Source: Euglena gracilis (Eukaryota > Euglenida > Euglenophyceae > Euglenales). Taken from it: a stretch of 64,000 nt of DNA. The stretch spans positions 93,312,648 through 93,376,647 of the forward strand of contig CP154956.1 of the NCBI GenBank assembly GCA_039621445.1, read 5' to 3'. The translations under genes and the position numbers were made by a program. The notes below the pieces were generated by a model. The model ran no database searches and was not told the origin of the DNA. It saw only the letters and a program-made list of their open reading frames with translations. Below, one piece after another: positions 33,857 through 43,979 of the stretch (positions are counted from its first letter, which is position 1; each line of letters opens with the position of its first letter).

Positions 33857-33914
33857 CAAGTTTCCTGGTGCAGTTTCCCGGCGTCAGTTCGGCCAGAGCA
33901 CACCAGACCAGGGC
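33857..33914 (-). CDS. Gene B exon 20 (candidate)
   Basis: Nineteen codons plus one base between GTGGCGAAG and GTATGC. It reads ALVWCALAELTPGNCTRKL. Phase fits B19 and B21. Probably the C-terminal tail of the cyclase protein, but it could be an independent downstream gene. Confidence 0.5.
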
Positions 33915-33925
33915 CTTCGCCACGC

Positions 33926-34094
33926 ACATACATACATACATACATACATAATACATACATACATACATACATACATACATACATACATACATACATACAT
34001 ACATACATACATACATACATACATACGTACGTACGTACGTACGTACATACATACATACATACATACATACATACATACATACATACATACATAC
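33926..34094. repeat. (CATA)n tract occupying the B19-B20 intron
   Basis: About 40 tetramers with a central (CGTA)5 block. On the sense strand GTATGTATGT starts exactly at the donor of exon B19 and runs to within about 12 nt of the next acceptor, so the intron is nearly pure microsatellite. Confidence 0.95.
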
Positions 34095-34172
34095 GGCTCT
34101 TTCCATGGCTGGCCGGCCCTCTCGGCCCCTCGCCGGCAACGCTAGCGAGGGGCTGGAAGGGTTGGTCGCCGC
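34095..34172 (-). CDS. Gene B exon 19 (candidate)
   Basis: Seventy-eight nt between GTGTCATTGCAG and GTATGT. The phase-consistent frame starts AATNPSSPSLALPARGRE. A second frame (GDQPFQPLASVAGEGPRG) has equally good bias. The splice signals are strong; the frame is uncertain. Confidence 0.45.
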
Positions 34173-34869
34173 CTGCAATGACACCGTGGCCTACGGGCAG
34201 ACTGGCAGTGCCTCTGGCGGGGGGCAAAAATGTGTCCGCTGTGGGCAAAGGTGGGAATCAGGTTCCTGGACCCGGCAATCAATGTGACCACGAGCAGGCT
34301 GCGCATGACCAAACCTGGGGGAAGGGGTCTCGAGTTCTCCCGAGGCTCTTCAGGACCGAGTGCTTACAACAGAAAGTTGTTTGATCAAACCCCCATCCCC
34401 TGGGGAGAGGGTCAAACAGCACCCACCAACCCACCCACCCACCCACCCACTCGTGACACCCCCCAAGCGTCACAGAACTGAGCAAATCGATCGTCCAGAC
34501 ATTGTCCTCCACCTGCCATACCACTGACCAGTCCTGAAGAGGACCTGTCTGATTGGAAGCGATTGCTTGGGGTCTGGGATTCCGGCAATCAATGCAAGGC
34601 GCCACTCCTCCGAAATGCAAGGTGCCACTCCTCCGCACATTATGGCACCAACCACTTGGACTGGTAAAACGGACAGCCTCCCCAGAACTTGTCAAGCAAC
34701 AACCACTGAACAATATGCCTGACAATTTGGCAACTCAGAGGGAGCTGACAGTTGGCGGAGGGGGAATGACTGCCGCAACGGCAAATTACTGATTGTCTGA
34801 CCCTTTGAAAAAAACATTCTGAAAAAACCTTTTGAAGACCGCTGCCATGCCTTTCTCTACCCAGGGCAG

Positions 34870-35235
34870 TTTGTACTTGTATCTATCCATCTATCTATCT
34901 ATCCGTCTATCTATCCACCCATCTATCTATATAATTGGGACCTGCCACAAATATATATACGTACGTATACATATGTACACACACGTATACATACATACAT
35001 ACATACATACGTAAATACATACATACATACATACATACATACATACATACATACATACATACATACATACATACATACATACATACATACATACATACAT
35101 ACATACCATACATACATACACACATGCATACATACATACATACATACACACACATACATACATACATAAATTTACATGGATGTATGTATGCAGACAAACA
35201 TACATACATGCATGCACACATACAAACATATCTAC
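34870..35235. repeat. (ATCT)n and (CATA)n tracts
   Basis: ATCTATCTATC at 34880-34930, then about 45 CATA units at 34985-35170 with CACA and CATG interruptions. Intron B18-B19. Confidence 0.95.
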
Positions 35236-35386
35236 ACACGTGCACACGCAGATCAGGCTTCACATGTCATACGCGGACACATGCACACACAGCAAACACA
35301 CGCATGCAAGCACGCACACACAGTCATCAATGAATCAACAAAATGCATTCATGCCGGCTTCAGGTCCAGCGGTTGCGGTTGGACAC

Positions 35387-35431
35387 CTCGCCCTCCAGCG
35401 GACCAGGTGGGGGGGGGTGGCAGTTGCGCAG
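35387..35431 (-). CDS. Gene B exon 18 (candidate micro-exon)
   Basis: Fifteen codons between GCAGCCCAG and GTGTCC: LRNCHPPPPGPLEGE. Phase 0 to 0 fits neighbours. Weak by length and proline content. Confidence 0.35.
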
Positions 35432-35437
35432 CTGGGC

Positions 35438-35471
35438 TGCACAGCGCGGGGGGGGGGGGGGGGGGGGGGGG
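35438..35471. repeat. G-run tract
   Basis: GCGCGGGGG... with more than 25 consecutive G. Length is likely to be unreliable in any assembly. Confidence 0.9.
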
Positions 35472-36502
35472 CCGGGCACACAACTATGGCGTCGGAGGTG
35501 GCGAAGAGGCCGCCGCCTCAGAGGGCTCGAGTCCCAGTTGGCATCCCCCCCCCCCGGGCTCCCAGCAAAAGCAAACCAGCCAATTTCAACGGCACAGAAC
35601 AGGCAAGGGAAGACATCAAACTATCGGGGGGCCTGCTTCTGAGCCTGGGTGTACTTTTTTGGTCCATTTATGAAAATCCCAAGGGGTCTACTTTCTGGGA
35701 GGGGAGGCTCAAATGGGGTCTGAAATTAAAAAAAAAATGAACAAATTTTTCGACGTTTTGGGGGCATGGTCCAAGGATTGCCAGAAATCATTTTTTTTTG
35801 GAGTGCAGTCGACTCTATTTTGCCAAAAAAAAAGGCCATTTTTGGTCGTTTTTCCTGTAGATATTTTTGCTTGTTGTGAAAACTGCTGCGTTTTGACCCT
35901 TTTTTTTTTACCTTTTTGTGTGGACAGCAGGTCCACCCACCGACTCACCCACCCACCCATCTGCACACAATCGCACACTTTCGCCCACCCACCCATCCAG
36001 AGCCCGGCCCCTGTTCCCCACCTCCCATCGGGTGGACCCAGCCACCCACTCCCCTCTCCAAAACAATCTCCGGCCCACTTTGCTGCCACTCCAACAGGGA
36101 CACAGCCGGGACCCGTCCGGGGTTATTATGGCGAGGGGGGGGGGAGGCAGGGATGGCGGGGCGGAACGTATAGGCTGCGGGGGAACGCTCGCTGCTGAGT
36201 GTGGGCAGGCGGCCTTCCCTGCTGCCCGAGCCGTCGATTCACTTGGTGACCCTCCCCCTCCCTGGGAGGGGGCACTTTCCCCCTGGGCCGAAACCCACCC
36301 AGCACTTTTCCAACCCCCCCCCCCCCCGCTTGGGCCACCCACCCACCCACCCACCCAAACCCAACCAAAATTGGCTGAAAACACCCGAAAACATTTTTCC
36401 TGGCCTGTCCTTTGGCCTTCTGGCCGGGCAGTAGTCCAAACCCGCAGCCCAACCCAGCCACTCTCGAACCCCCCCTCCCCGGGGTGTTGCGTGCATCTAT
36501 AT

Positions 36503-36673
36503 ATGGCCGCCGTCCTCTGCCTGCTGTGCGGCTGTCTTTTCGGGGGGGTGTCTGCCTTCCTGAAGGGTGTGCCAAAAAGCCTTCCCCGGCGGAATTCCAT
36601 CGACACGCGGGCTTTTGTGCAGTTCGTGGACATAAGGCAACATCCAAAAGATCAAAAGACCAGACGGAGACAG
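36503..36673 (+). CDS. First exon of a plus-strand gene: signal peptide and Phe-led transit-like peptide
   Basis: ATG followed by 57 codons and ACAG before GTGCGT, a canonical donor. The first 18 residues (MAAVLCLLCGCLFGGVSA) form a signal peptide ending in a V-S-A cleavage site, and the next residue is Phe (FLKGVPKSLPRR), then a basic, Ser/Pro-containing stretch. This bipartite layout is the plastid-import presequence of red-lineage secondary plastids. No second exon was found downstream on this strand, and the exon lies inside the B17-B18 intron of gene B. A chance open frame cannot be excluded. Confidence 0.45.
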
Positions 36674-37030
36674 GTGCGTGAAATGATCCCTATCTCAGAG
36701 GCTGGTGGTGATTACTGAAGGCCCAGGTTCTCCATGTCCGAGCTTCCCGCTGGCTGCCTTCAACCTTGGTCCGTTCCCTTCCAAGTTAGGAATCCCCTCT
36801 CTAATTCTCTTCTGCCTGCCCCCCCCCCTCTGGCCCGGAAAAAAACGGCCCAAATGGGCCATTTTAGCCGTTGGTAGCAGTCCCCCCGGGGTTCTGGGTT
36901 GGAAACAAAAAAACAAGGGAGGTCTCGATCTCCCCCTCCAAAACAAACGATTCCGGCTCGCCGGACTCAAACCCAAGTCCAAAACAAATCCAGCCCTCCC
37001 AAACAGAAGCCCGCCCGGCCAGCGTCACAC

Positions 37031-37133
37031 CGCGGCGCCGGTCTTTGGCTCCAGCTGCTGTCGGCAGTGCTGGCGCAGCGTCTCCCACGAGGGGTCGGGG
37101 AGGTCCAGGATGGGGGTGCTCAGCCCCAGGCTT
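37031..37133 (-). CDS. Gene B exon 17
   Basis: One base plus 34 codons between GTCTTCAACAG and GTGTGA. It begins SLGLSTPILDLPDPSW and ends HCRQQLEPKTGAA. It joins B16 in phase (R|SLGLS). Asp-Pro-Ser-Trp-x-x-L-x-x-H-C resembles the repeat-like helices that often follow class III cyclase domains in protist proteins; inference only. Confidence 0.7.
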
Positions 37134-37879
37134 CTGTTGAAGACCCCCCCCCCCCGGGGGGGTCCCTCCACCCACCCACCCAGCCTGGCGTGGGAACTGC
37201 CACCCCCCCCCCCCGGGGGGACGTCCCCGAAAAATTGGGCCGCTGAGGGCATTTCTTCGGAGGTAAAAAGAAGGCTGGTCAGCATGCCGAGGGCCGCGGA
37301 GGGGTTGGGCCCGGGGGCGGGGCGGACGGAGGCGGGGGGCGGCCAGCGTTCAATGGAGGGGGGTGACAGGCATTATATATTGCTTTTTAAAGGGGGCCTG
37401 AAAAAAAACCCCCGAAAAATGCCTAACTTTTTGCCCAAAATGCTTTAAACACCAAAAAAAAACCTCTGGAAGTAGTTCTGGGTTTTTTTTCTTCGAATTT
37501 TGGCAAAAAGGCTTCGCAGAATCTCGGCAAAAACAGGCCAATTCTGGAAAAAATGCTTTCTGGGATCGCTGGAACCTGTCTATCCACCCAAGACACAAAA
37601 AAAGGGTTTCTTTTGTTTCTTTTTTATTTCACCTTTTTTGTCTTTTTTATTTCACCCTGGACTGCCACCCTTGGAAAATAGACGCGTTAAAAATTGCGAA
37701 AAAAATTAAAATGCCGTAAAAAAACCACAGAAAAAAAGCCAGACAAAACCTTTAAAAAAATTGAAAATTTTCGCCGTAAAAGATAAAACCTGGTGGGTGG
37801 GATCCATTTGGGGGGGTTTGGGATCCCGCTCAGGGCATAAAGACACCAGAGGGGGTCCAGTGCAGAGCTGAGAAATTTG

Positions 37880-38350
37880 GGCTAGCTGCAAAAAGGCTGC
37901 TGGCTGACCCCCCCCCCCCATAGGTGTCCTGGGGCTTGGAGCTTGACCCGCCCCGGGTTGAAACGGGTAACCCCCCCCCCCAAATAATACCCCCCGGGCC
38001 GGGGTATTTTTTTCGCCCGAAGTCCCGGTCCGAGGGGGGGGGGATTATTTGGGGGGGGTGACAGCTCCCCAAAATTTTCGAAGTTTTTCGAAGTCCCATC
38101 AGACCCAAAATAGCACCCCAAACCCCCCTTTGGTCATTTATTTTACTTTCTGATGAAATTTAGCATGGCCAAGATGATCCAGAAAAATCTTTTTTTTGCA
38201 ATTTGTTGTCAAAGGTTGTTATTTTTTAGCTACATTTTCAGGCCGAAATCTGGGTCGTCGGCCCGAAATCGGGGGGGTGGGGGTCAACTCGGTCACCGAA
38301 GTCCCGGCCCGAGGGGGGGGGGGTATTATTTGGGGGGGCATTATTTGGGG
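37880..38350. repeat. Elements ending in (T)ATTATTTGGGGGG
   Basis: CCCCCCAAATAATACCCCC at 37970-37995 faces GGGGATTATTTGGGGGG at 38040-38055, and TATTATTTGGGGGGGCATTATTTGGGG follows at 38325-38350. An adjoining module has GGCTGCTGGCTGACCCCC. Non-coding. Confidence 0.6.
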
Positions 38351-38835
38351 GGAGGGTTTACCAAAAAATTCGAAACTGCAAAATGTCCCCAAAACTGTCA
38401 ATTATGCAAAAAATTGATTTTTGACCCAAAATTTGTTTTTGGACAGCCCTTTTTCGACCCATTTTGTCCATTTTTGGACCCATTTTGCCCATCTTCGGCC
38501 CATTTTTGCACCTCCGAAGGCCCAAAATTCGTAACTGCCCAGCCGCCCAAAGGGCAGGTGGAAATAAACAAAACTCGTTGATGGGGGAGAGAGGGGGGGG
38601 TCTGAAAATGGCTGCTGACTGGCTGGACCCCCCCCCTGGGTGTGGGGTCAAATTTTCTTAAGCAACGCCCTAATTCTGGTTTCATGGTTGAACTCAAAGG
38701 AGGCTATGTAAGTTGAGGCTGGTGTTCATGCAAAAGGGGTACACAAATTTCCCACTTCTTTTTGCCATAAAATGAAACAAGCGGGCCATGGATGAGACCC
38801 AGCCCCTGGGGGCTGTCTCTCTCACAAGCCCACAC

Positions 38836-38946
38836 CGGCCCCGAGTGGTCTCGAGCAGCTCCAGCACGCTCTCGTAGCGCTCGCAGTGCTCAATCACCGC
38901 CTGCTCAGGGAAGAGCTCCCAGTGGTAGACGGCGGCAGGGCGTGGG
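38836..38946 (-). CDS. Gene B exon 16
   Basis: One base, 36 codons, two bases, between TTTGCCAAG and GTGTGG. VYHWELFPEQAVIEHCER is followed by YESVLELLETTRG. Many class III cyclases carry after the catalytic domain a helical segment with a Tyr-x-x-x-(L/V)-x-x-(L/Y) pattern, which this fits. Strong codon bias. Confidence 0.75.
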
Positions 38947-39407
38947 CTTGGCAAAGCCGCACCTCCGGCGGGCGTTGGGTCAGGGTTCGGGTGCAGGCAG
39001 AACACTTCCGGAGAAAAACAGAGATAAAAAAATTCAAAAAAGACCTTTTCAGTCATCTTTCGGTCATATACATAATTTTAGGGGTCCATTTTGGACTTTT
39101 GCTGAAAGTAGGTAGGGCAGCCCATTTTGACGCATTTTTTCTTAGCACCTGCCAAAACAAAAGACAGTGGTGTGGCGTTCCTACACCTGTGCACCCCGGC
39201 TGCATGAGACGTGGTGGGGCCTCCCACCACAGCACTGTGCAAGGAAAATTCCTTCCGCTGAAGGGGAGAATTCCTCCGGCAGCTAAAGAAAATTTTGACC
39301 TAAAAATCGGACCCCGGAAACACAGGAAGGGGTGGGGGGTGGTCAGACCCCCCCCCCCACCAGGATGGGGTGGGTACTTGTTCGGTAAGGGACCGCCAGT
39401 TTATTAT

Positions 39408-39483
39408 GGGGTTATTTGAAGGAGTAGGGTTAGGTGCGCACATGGCCATGTGCGCACCTAACCCTTCTCCTTCAATAACCCTA
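39408..39483. repeat. Near-perfect 76-bp palindrome with AGGGTTA cores
   Basis: Arms meet at CATGG|CCATG (39445/39446). GGGTTAGGTGCGCACATGG is mirrored exactly, and GGTTATTTGAAGGAGTA mirrors TTCTCCTTCAATAACC with one mismatch and one indel. It would extrude a 37-bp hairpin. It contains telomere-like GGGTTAG and TAACCC words. Confidence 0.9.
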
Positions 39484-39715
39484 AAACTTCCGACTTAGAA
39501 AAAATATCGGTGGCGGTGCCTTACCGACCAAGTACCAGGGGTGGAGGGGTGGTATACCTACCACCACCCACAGGGGTTCAAGGTGCACCCACCCACCCAG
39601 TCACCACACCAGGGCGGTCCCTAAGCAAAAAAAATTCCTGTCCCACCACAAGAAGAATGGAAAACGGCCATATTTTGCAAAAAACGGTTGACCTCGGGGA
39701 CCAGTCAATTGCTTA

Positions 39716-40012
39716 AGCACTGGCCGACCCCCCCCCCCCGGGGGATGACTGACTGGTTTTTGGCCCGGACCCCCTCCCTCCCGGGAGGGGTCAGCCAGGG
39801 GTGGGCAAAAGTGGCTTGAGTGACCCCGGCGCCGAAGGTGCCGGGGAATTTTTTTTGCCTAAAGTGACTGGAAAGTGGCCGTTTTTTGAGTGGCCGACCC
39901 CCCCCCCCAGGGGGGTTATGACTGGCCGGTTTTCCGAAAATGAGTGACTGACTGGTTTTTTTTTTAAAAGTGGAGTGACCCCCCCCCCGGGGTCCGTAAA
40001 AAATGTATGTCG
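39716..40012. repeat. GTGACTGACTGGTTTTT element inserted in the GGGCGGTCC element
   Basis: Words TTGCTTAAGCACTGGCCGACC, GACTGACTGGTTTTTGGC, CGGCGCCGAAGGTGCCGG hairpin, and GGGGTCCGTAAAAAATG. The same order is at 62215-62505 (TTGCTTAAGGTGTGCCC ... GGGGTCGGTAAGCAATGG), and pieces occur at 43980-44190 and 46300-46345. Confidence 0.65.
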
Positions 40013-40227
40013 GGGACAACAGTGATTTCTGGACCATTGCCCGTCCACCCAAACCGTTAATTTTGACTTCTTTTTAAATTTCGATTTCTTTTTTCGACTT
40101 CTTTTTAAATATATATATATATATATTCAAAAAATTTGATTTAATTTAATTTATTTTTTTTTAATTTGAATTTTTATTTATATATATTTAATTTTTTTTT
40201 GACCCCGTTCAAGTACTAAACTCCGTT

Positions 40228-40541
40228 CCATAAGTCTTCACGTGCAACTGTATACATAAGTCTTCACGTGCCCCCCAAATTTTTTTGTGTACATTGGTGA
40301 AACAGACCGACCGATCCGGGTGGTGAACTAATCCGGGTGGTTCGCCCAGACCAACAAAACTCTGTGGTGCTGAGCCACAGCAGCGGCATTGGAGGGCTTC
40401 ATGAGGCAGAACTGTGGGATATGGTGCAGGGACGTGTGTGCACCACATCCCGACCATGCACACACAAAATTTCACCAATGCACAAAAAATTTTTTGGGGC
40501 ACGTGAAGACTTGTGTATACAGTTACACGTGAAGACTTATG
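40228..40541. mobile_element. MITE-like insertion with ~72-bp terminal inverted repeats
   Basis: CATAAGTCTTCACGTGCAAC, TGTATACATAAGTCTTCACG and a stretch to ACATTGGTGAA on the left are mirrored on the right (TTCACCAATGCACAAAAAAT ... CACGTGAAGACTTATGG). The ATAAGTCTTCACGTG word is itself duplicated in each arm. About 314 bp, no coding capacity. Confidence 0.8.
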
Positions 40542-40643
40542 GCTTAAGTTCGGCCCTTCGCCGGCCCTTAGGCCCAAAGGCAGTCCTGAATGGGGAAAAA
40601 ACCGTCCATTATGGACCGCCCCGCACCTCACGCACGCGCGCAC

Positions 40644-40818
40644 GCGCGCGCCCCGGCCGCCCGCACGCCCTGGGGGACGCTGTCGCTGGCCTCGGGGACG
40701 TCGCCCGGCAGCGAGGGCGACGGCTCGTACTGGTGGATCAGCGAGTTGTCGCTGTCGTGCTGGCTGGGCATGCCGGGCAGCGAGCTGTCCCGCTTCGGGG
40801 CCACCACCTCGAAAACCG
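40644..40818 (-). CDS. Gene B exon 15: last strand of cyclase domain and acidic tail
   Basis: Two bases, 57 codons, two bases. It begins VFEVVAPKRDSS. The final strand of class III cyclase domains typically reads (V/A)-x-(V/A)-(F/Y)-E-V-(V/L), which this fits directly after exon B14. It continues as a Ser/Pro/Asp-rich tail (HDSDNSLIHQYEPSPS), probably a flexible linker. The 5' base does not match the phase of B14, so a micro-exon or a different B14 donor is needed. Donor choice (GTGCGC) is set by phase with B16. Confidence 0.75.
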
Positions 40819-40895
40819 CTGGCCCCAGCCACCCCCGGGGCCCGACGGGCGGTACGGCAGGCCGGGGGGCCGACCCCCCCCCCCACCGCCTGTGA

Positions 40896-41270
40896 CCCCC
40901 CCAAAAAAATAATACCCGGGTCTTATTTTTGGGTCCGTTGCTGGAAACCTCCAGGGGGGGTCTTATTTTTGGGTGGTCTTGTTTTTGGGGGGGTCATATT
41001 TTTGGATTTTTTCTTGACCGACCCGAGTCCGAAAACAAACATCATTTTTCAGGTTCCCCAAAACATTAAAAATTCTCCTTCGGCGCTTCGCGCCATGTGC
41101 AAATTGGTGTAAGTTGACAGTTAGCATGTTTTTTTGAATTCAAAAATCTGGGAATTTTGGGATTCATCAATTTGTGTGTGAAATTGGGGGTTTTAGTAAT
41201 TTTTCAGGGGAAACTTTCACCGTCTTCGGCGCTTCGCGCCGTCAGGGGAGGTCTTATTTTTGGGGGGGTC
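40896..41270. repeat. Element with ...AATAATACCC / TCTTATTTTTGGGGG ends (copy 2)
   Basis: Homologous along its length to 25205-25565, including both GGCGCTTCGCGCC hairpins (41082-41094 and 41228-41240). Intron B14-B15. Same orientation as copy 1. Confidence 0.75.
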
Positions 41271-42300
41271 TTATTTTTGGATTTTTGCTCGATCGGCCCA
41301 TTATTTTTGGGGGGGTTTGGCCCACATGGCTGGATTGAATTTTTTTTAAAAAAATTGAAAATATAAAACGGTTGCAAAAATGGTTAAAAAATGGCAAAAA
41401 AAATTGGGCAAATCCCAAAAGAATGTTGCAGAAAGCAAAAAAGCGCGCTGAAAAAAGTGCACAAAAATGTGAAAAATGCGAAACACATCCCCCCCGCTAT
41501 CACACTGTTGCATTCTATTACACATCTGCATTCCACCCGGAGGCCGACTTCCCCAGCAGGAAGGGAGTTGGCCCCAAACCAACCCCCCCCCCCCGATTCC
41601 CCAACCAGTTATTAGGGGAACAAATACCAATTTTTTTCTGCTGAAACTCTGCTCCAGCGAGGCCAATCGGCCAGTAGGAGAGGAGACCCGCTCTCCATGA
41701 GGCCAAATTGGCGAGTATGTGGCGAGTATGGGCGCCCGGAGGCCAACTCTCCGGGGGGGGGGGGTTGGTGGGTGGCAGCTTCCGGGCAGGACTTCAGCCT
41801 TGGGGAAGGTTGCGACCTTACGGGGGTGGCATCGTGTGCATCATTGGTGCCACTCAGCGGTTTCACACCCCAGGGTCCAACGATCACCAACCTCTTGGCA
41901 TCCGATCGTGCGAGTTGGTGGCGGTGGGAAGGAGGATCCTTGGCTGCTGGTGGGCATCAAGGAGGTTTGCATGACAAATATGCAAACAGGCTTCAAAGGC
42001 TGTGGCCCCACCTTGTTCAAATCTCTCGTGCTGCTGACAGTTGTGGGTGGAGGGGGAAATGCAACACGGACGCTCAAAAAAAAAACATGAGGTGAAAAAC
42101 ACAATGTTTGGGGGGTCCAGGTACCACCCCAAAAATGTGATTTCCGTGAACATGCTGGTCCGAAAAGAATTCGAAATCATTCATGGCAGAACTTAAAAAA
42201 CATTAAAAAAAATAGTCCTAAATTCGGCATCAAAAAAAAACAATACAAAACACAAGAGAAACAATTAAAAAAATTCCGCTTCCAAAATTAGCCGGGGGGG
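41271..42300. other. Intron B14-B15 remainder, no exon recognised
   Basis: 41340-41520 (ATTGAAAATATAAAA...GCAAAAAAGCGCGCTGAAAA...CACATCC) is shared with 44880-45085 as a diverged repeat ending in TATTACACxxCTGCATTCC. 41690-42100 has open frames without codon bias. Confidence 0.5.
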
Positions 42301-42363
42301 TCTTATTTTTGGGGGGAGGTCAGGTGACTGTGGGGACGTGCCCCGGCGGCGGCTGCGCGGGAC

Positions 42364-42492
42364 CTTGGCGGGGGGCATCCCGCCCGCCCACAGCCCGCGG
42401 AAGTGGAAGCCCTCCTTCGCGAGGCTGAAGACCTCGTCGGAGGCGCACAGCACCGTGCCGAAGTGCTTGTTGAGCGCCTCCAGCTGGGCCGG
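42364..42492 (-). CDS. Gene B exon 14: cyclase domain, C-terminal part
   Basis: Forty-three codons exactly, phase 0 to 0, between CCCCCCGCAG and GTCCCG. PAQLEALNKHFGTVLCAS is followed by DEVFSLAKEGFHFRGLW. In class III cyclases the word (A-x)-R-L-E-x-x-N-K-x-(Y/F)-G-T-x-(I/V)-L-x-S-x-x-x-x follows the transition-state Asn and Arg, then a FRxLG strand. The fit is close. The Arg expected before LE is Gln here (AQLEALN). Confidence 0.85.
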
Positions 42493-43229
42493 CTGCGGGG
42501 GGGGCCTGGAGTGAGGTTCGTGTTGGCCGGGGGGGGGAGGTTGGTGTTCACCTGTCCACCCCACCACTGTCCCATCTGCATTGGGGAGGCGGTCCTGACC
42601 CTAATGGGGGGGGGGGCTCGGGTTACCCACTTTGGACAGGTCAAGTTTGGGGCCCAGATTTTTTTTTTTACGTTTTAATCAGTTGTCCGACCAAAAATAG
42701 ACGAAGACCCCCCCTCCGTGGGTAGCAAAAAAAATAAACTCTGGCATGGGAGGAAGGCGGACAAACTGCCCCAAGGAGGAGGTCTGCCCATCTGTGCTTC
42801 CCGAACTTTCGATTTCTGTTGCGGAAAAGCGCGACGAAGTGTGAACATGGCCAAGACATCCCAGAGGATTTGTAAAGCACGCGAAAGGTGTGGAAAAAAT
42901 GTCAAACCAGCCCATGAAAATTGAAGGACATGTGGAGGAATGCGCAGACGCGCGTCTGCATTCACGGCGTCACGCAGACTCCTCCCAAAAATGCCGCGAT
43001 AGCCACCGTCCATGGCGAAAATTCTTGCCAGTTCATCCAGTCATCATTTGCACAGCGGTTGGAACAGGCGGGCATCCCGGAGAGGGGTCCCTGTCCGCCA
43101 GGCTCGCACGATTCCCAGGAATTTTGACAATTTCCCCGTCCAGCACATGCCGATTCTTTAGGCGCGACAGTTGTATGAACCCTGCGGTTCTGGGGTGGGA
43201 GGGGGTGCAAGGCGGCTCCCGGCCGCCAC

Positions 43230-43297
43230 TTTCACCGCCTCCCCGACGCAGATGGGCTGCTCGGTCTGGGTCAGCTTGACGGGGCCATCCCCCACCG
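43230..43297 (-). CDS. Gene B exon 13: cyclase transition-state segment
   Basis: Two bases plus 22 codons between GTGCCAG and GTGGCG. VGDGPVKLTQTEQPICVGEA is followed by VK. This aligns with the Y-(T/D)-x-x-G-(D/E)-x-V-N-x-A-x-R-L-E motif that spans exons B13-B14. The catalytic Asn is replaced by Lys (GEAVK) and one residue is missing at the junction. The codons after the donor (VAAGSRLAPPP) also look coding, so the donor could be further on. Confidence 0.7.
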
Positions 43298-43719
43298 CTG
43301 GCACGCTGGGCCCCACGCTGGGTCCCGTGGCCGGGCGTGGACCCAGCAATGACCACCCCGAAAAGAAGAAAGGGGAAGCAAAACATGGGGGGGGGGTCCC
43401 AGCAAAGGAGTGAAATTCCTCTCCACTTCCGAAAAATTGCACGCTGGTCACACTGCTCACACATTGGTCACGGATTTCATAAACACCCATTTTGTGGATT
43501 TGATCAGATGTTGAAAGCATGTTTTTCACGGATCTAATCAAACCTTGATTCTTATTTTGTTTTAGGGATTTAGTCAGGTTATTTAAACAGCCAGGTAATG
43601 GATTCACTCAGGTTATCAAAACATGCATTATACGGGATTTTTCTTTTGATCAGATTTCTTTCCCAACACATGTTTTCCTGGCCAATCATCCCCCCCACCG
43701 ACCCCAACGTCCGCCCCAC

Positions 43720-43828
43720 CCCCAGCGATGACATGGACGAGGCACTGGCCGCAGTGGACCCCCGCCCGAAACTTCAGTGCGGGGCCGCCGCCCTCTGTCC
43801 AAATGCGGTGCGCCATGAACACCTCGTG
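43720..43828 (-). CDS. Gene B exon 12: cyclase domain core
   Basis: Thirty-six codons plus one base between CAGCGCTGCAG and GTGGGG. HEVFMAHRIWTEGGGPAL is followed by KFRAGVHCGQCLVHVIAG. The (L/K)-x-(F/M)-R-x-G-(I/V)-H-x-G-x-x-x-x-x-(I/V)-(A/G)-G motif is diagnostic for class III nucleotidyl cyclases. The upstream helix with W-x-x-x-G is also standard. Confidence 0.9.
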
Positions 43829-43979
43829 CTGCAGCGCTGCCAGCCATGGCCCGCCCGGGGGGTCTCGGGCTTCGGGTACAGCGTCGGGACCGGGAGGAGA
43901 GCCGGAGTGTGGGCCGAAAGACACTCAGTGGCGTGGTCCATACAGTTTTATACGATCCCGCCCGGTACACACAATTTTT

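Larger units (their letters stand above)
39608..40626. mobile_element. GGGCGGTCC element interrupted by two nested insertions
   Basis: Left end CCAGGGCGGTCCCTAAGC (39608), right end TATGGACCGCCCCGC (near 40624). The family interior runs to about 39716 (GGTTGACCTCGGGGACC), breaks, resumes near 40010 (CGGGGACAACAGTGATTTCT and CCGTCCACCCAAACC), breaks again near 40225 and resumes near 40545 (TTAAGTTCGGCCC, TTAGGCCCAAAGGCAGTCC). The right end lies about 20 nt from the donor of exon B15. Confidence 0.65.

Noticed and set aside
37270-37375. GC-rich candidate exon on the minus strand (PPPASVRPAPGPNPSAALG)
   Set aside because: No AG acceptor or GT donor fits, and exons B16 and B17 already join in phase without it.
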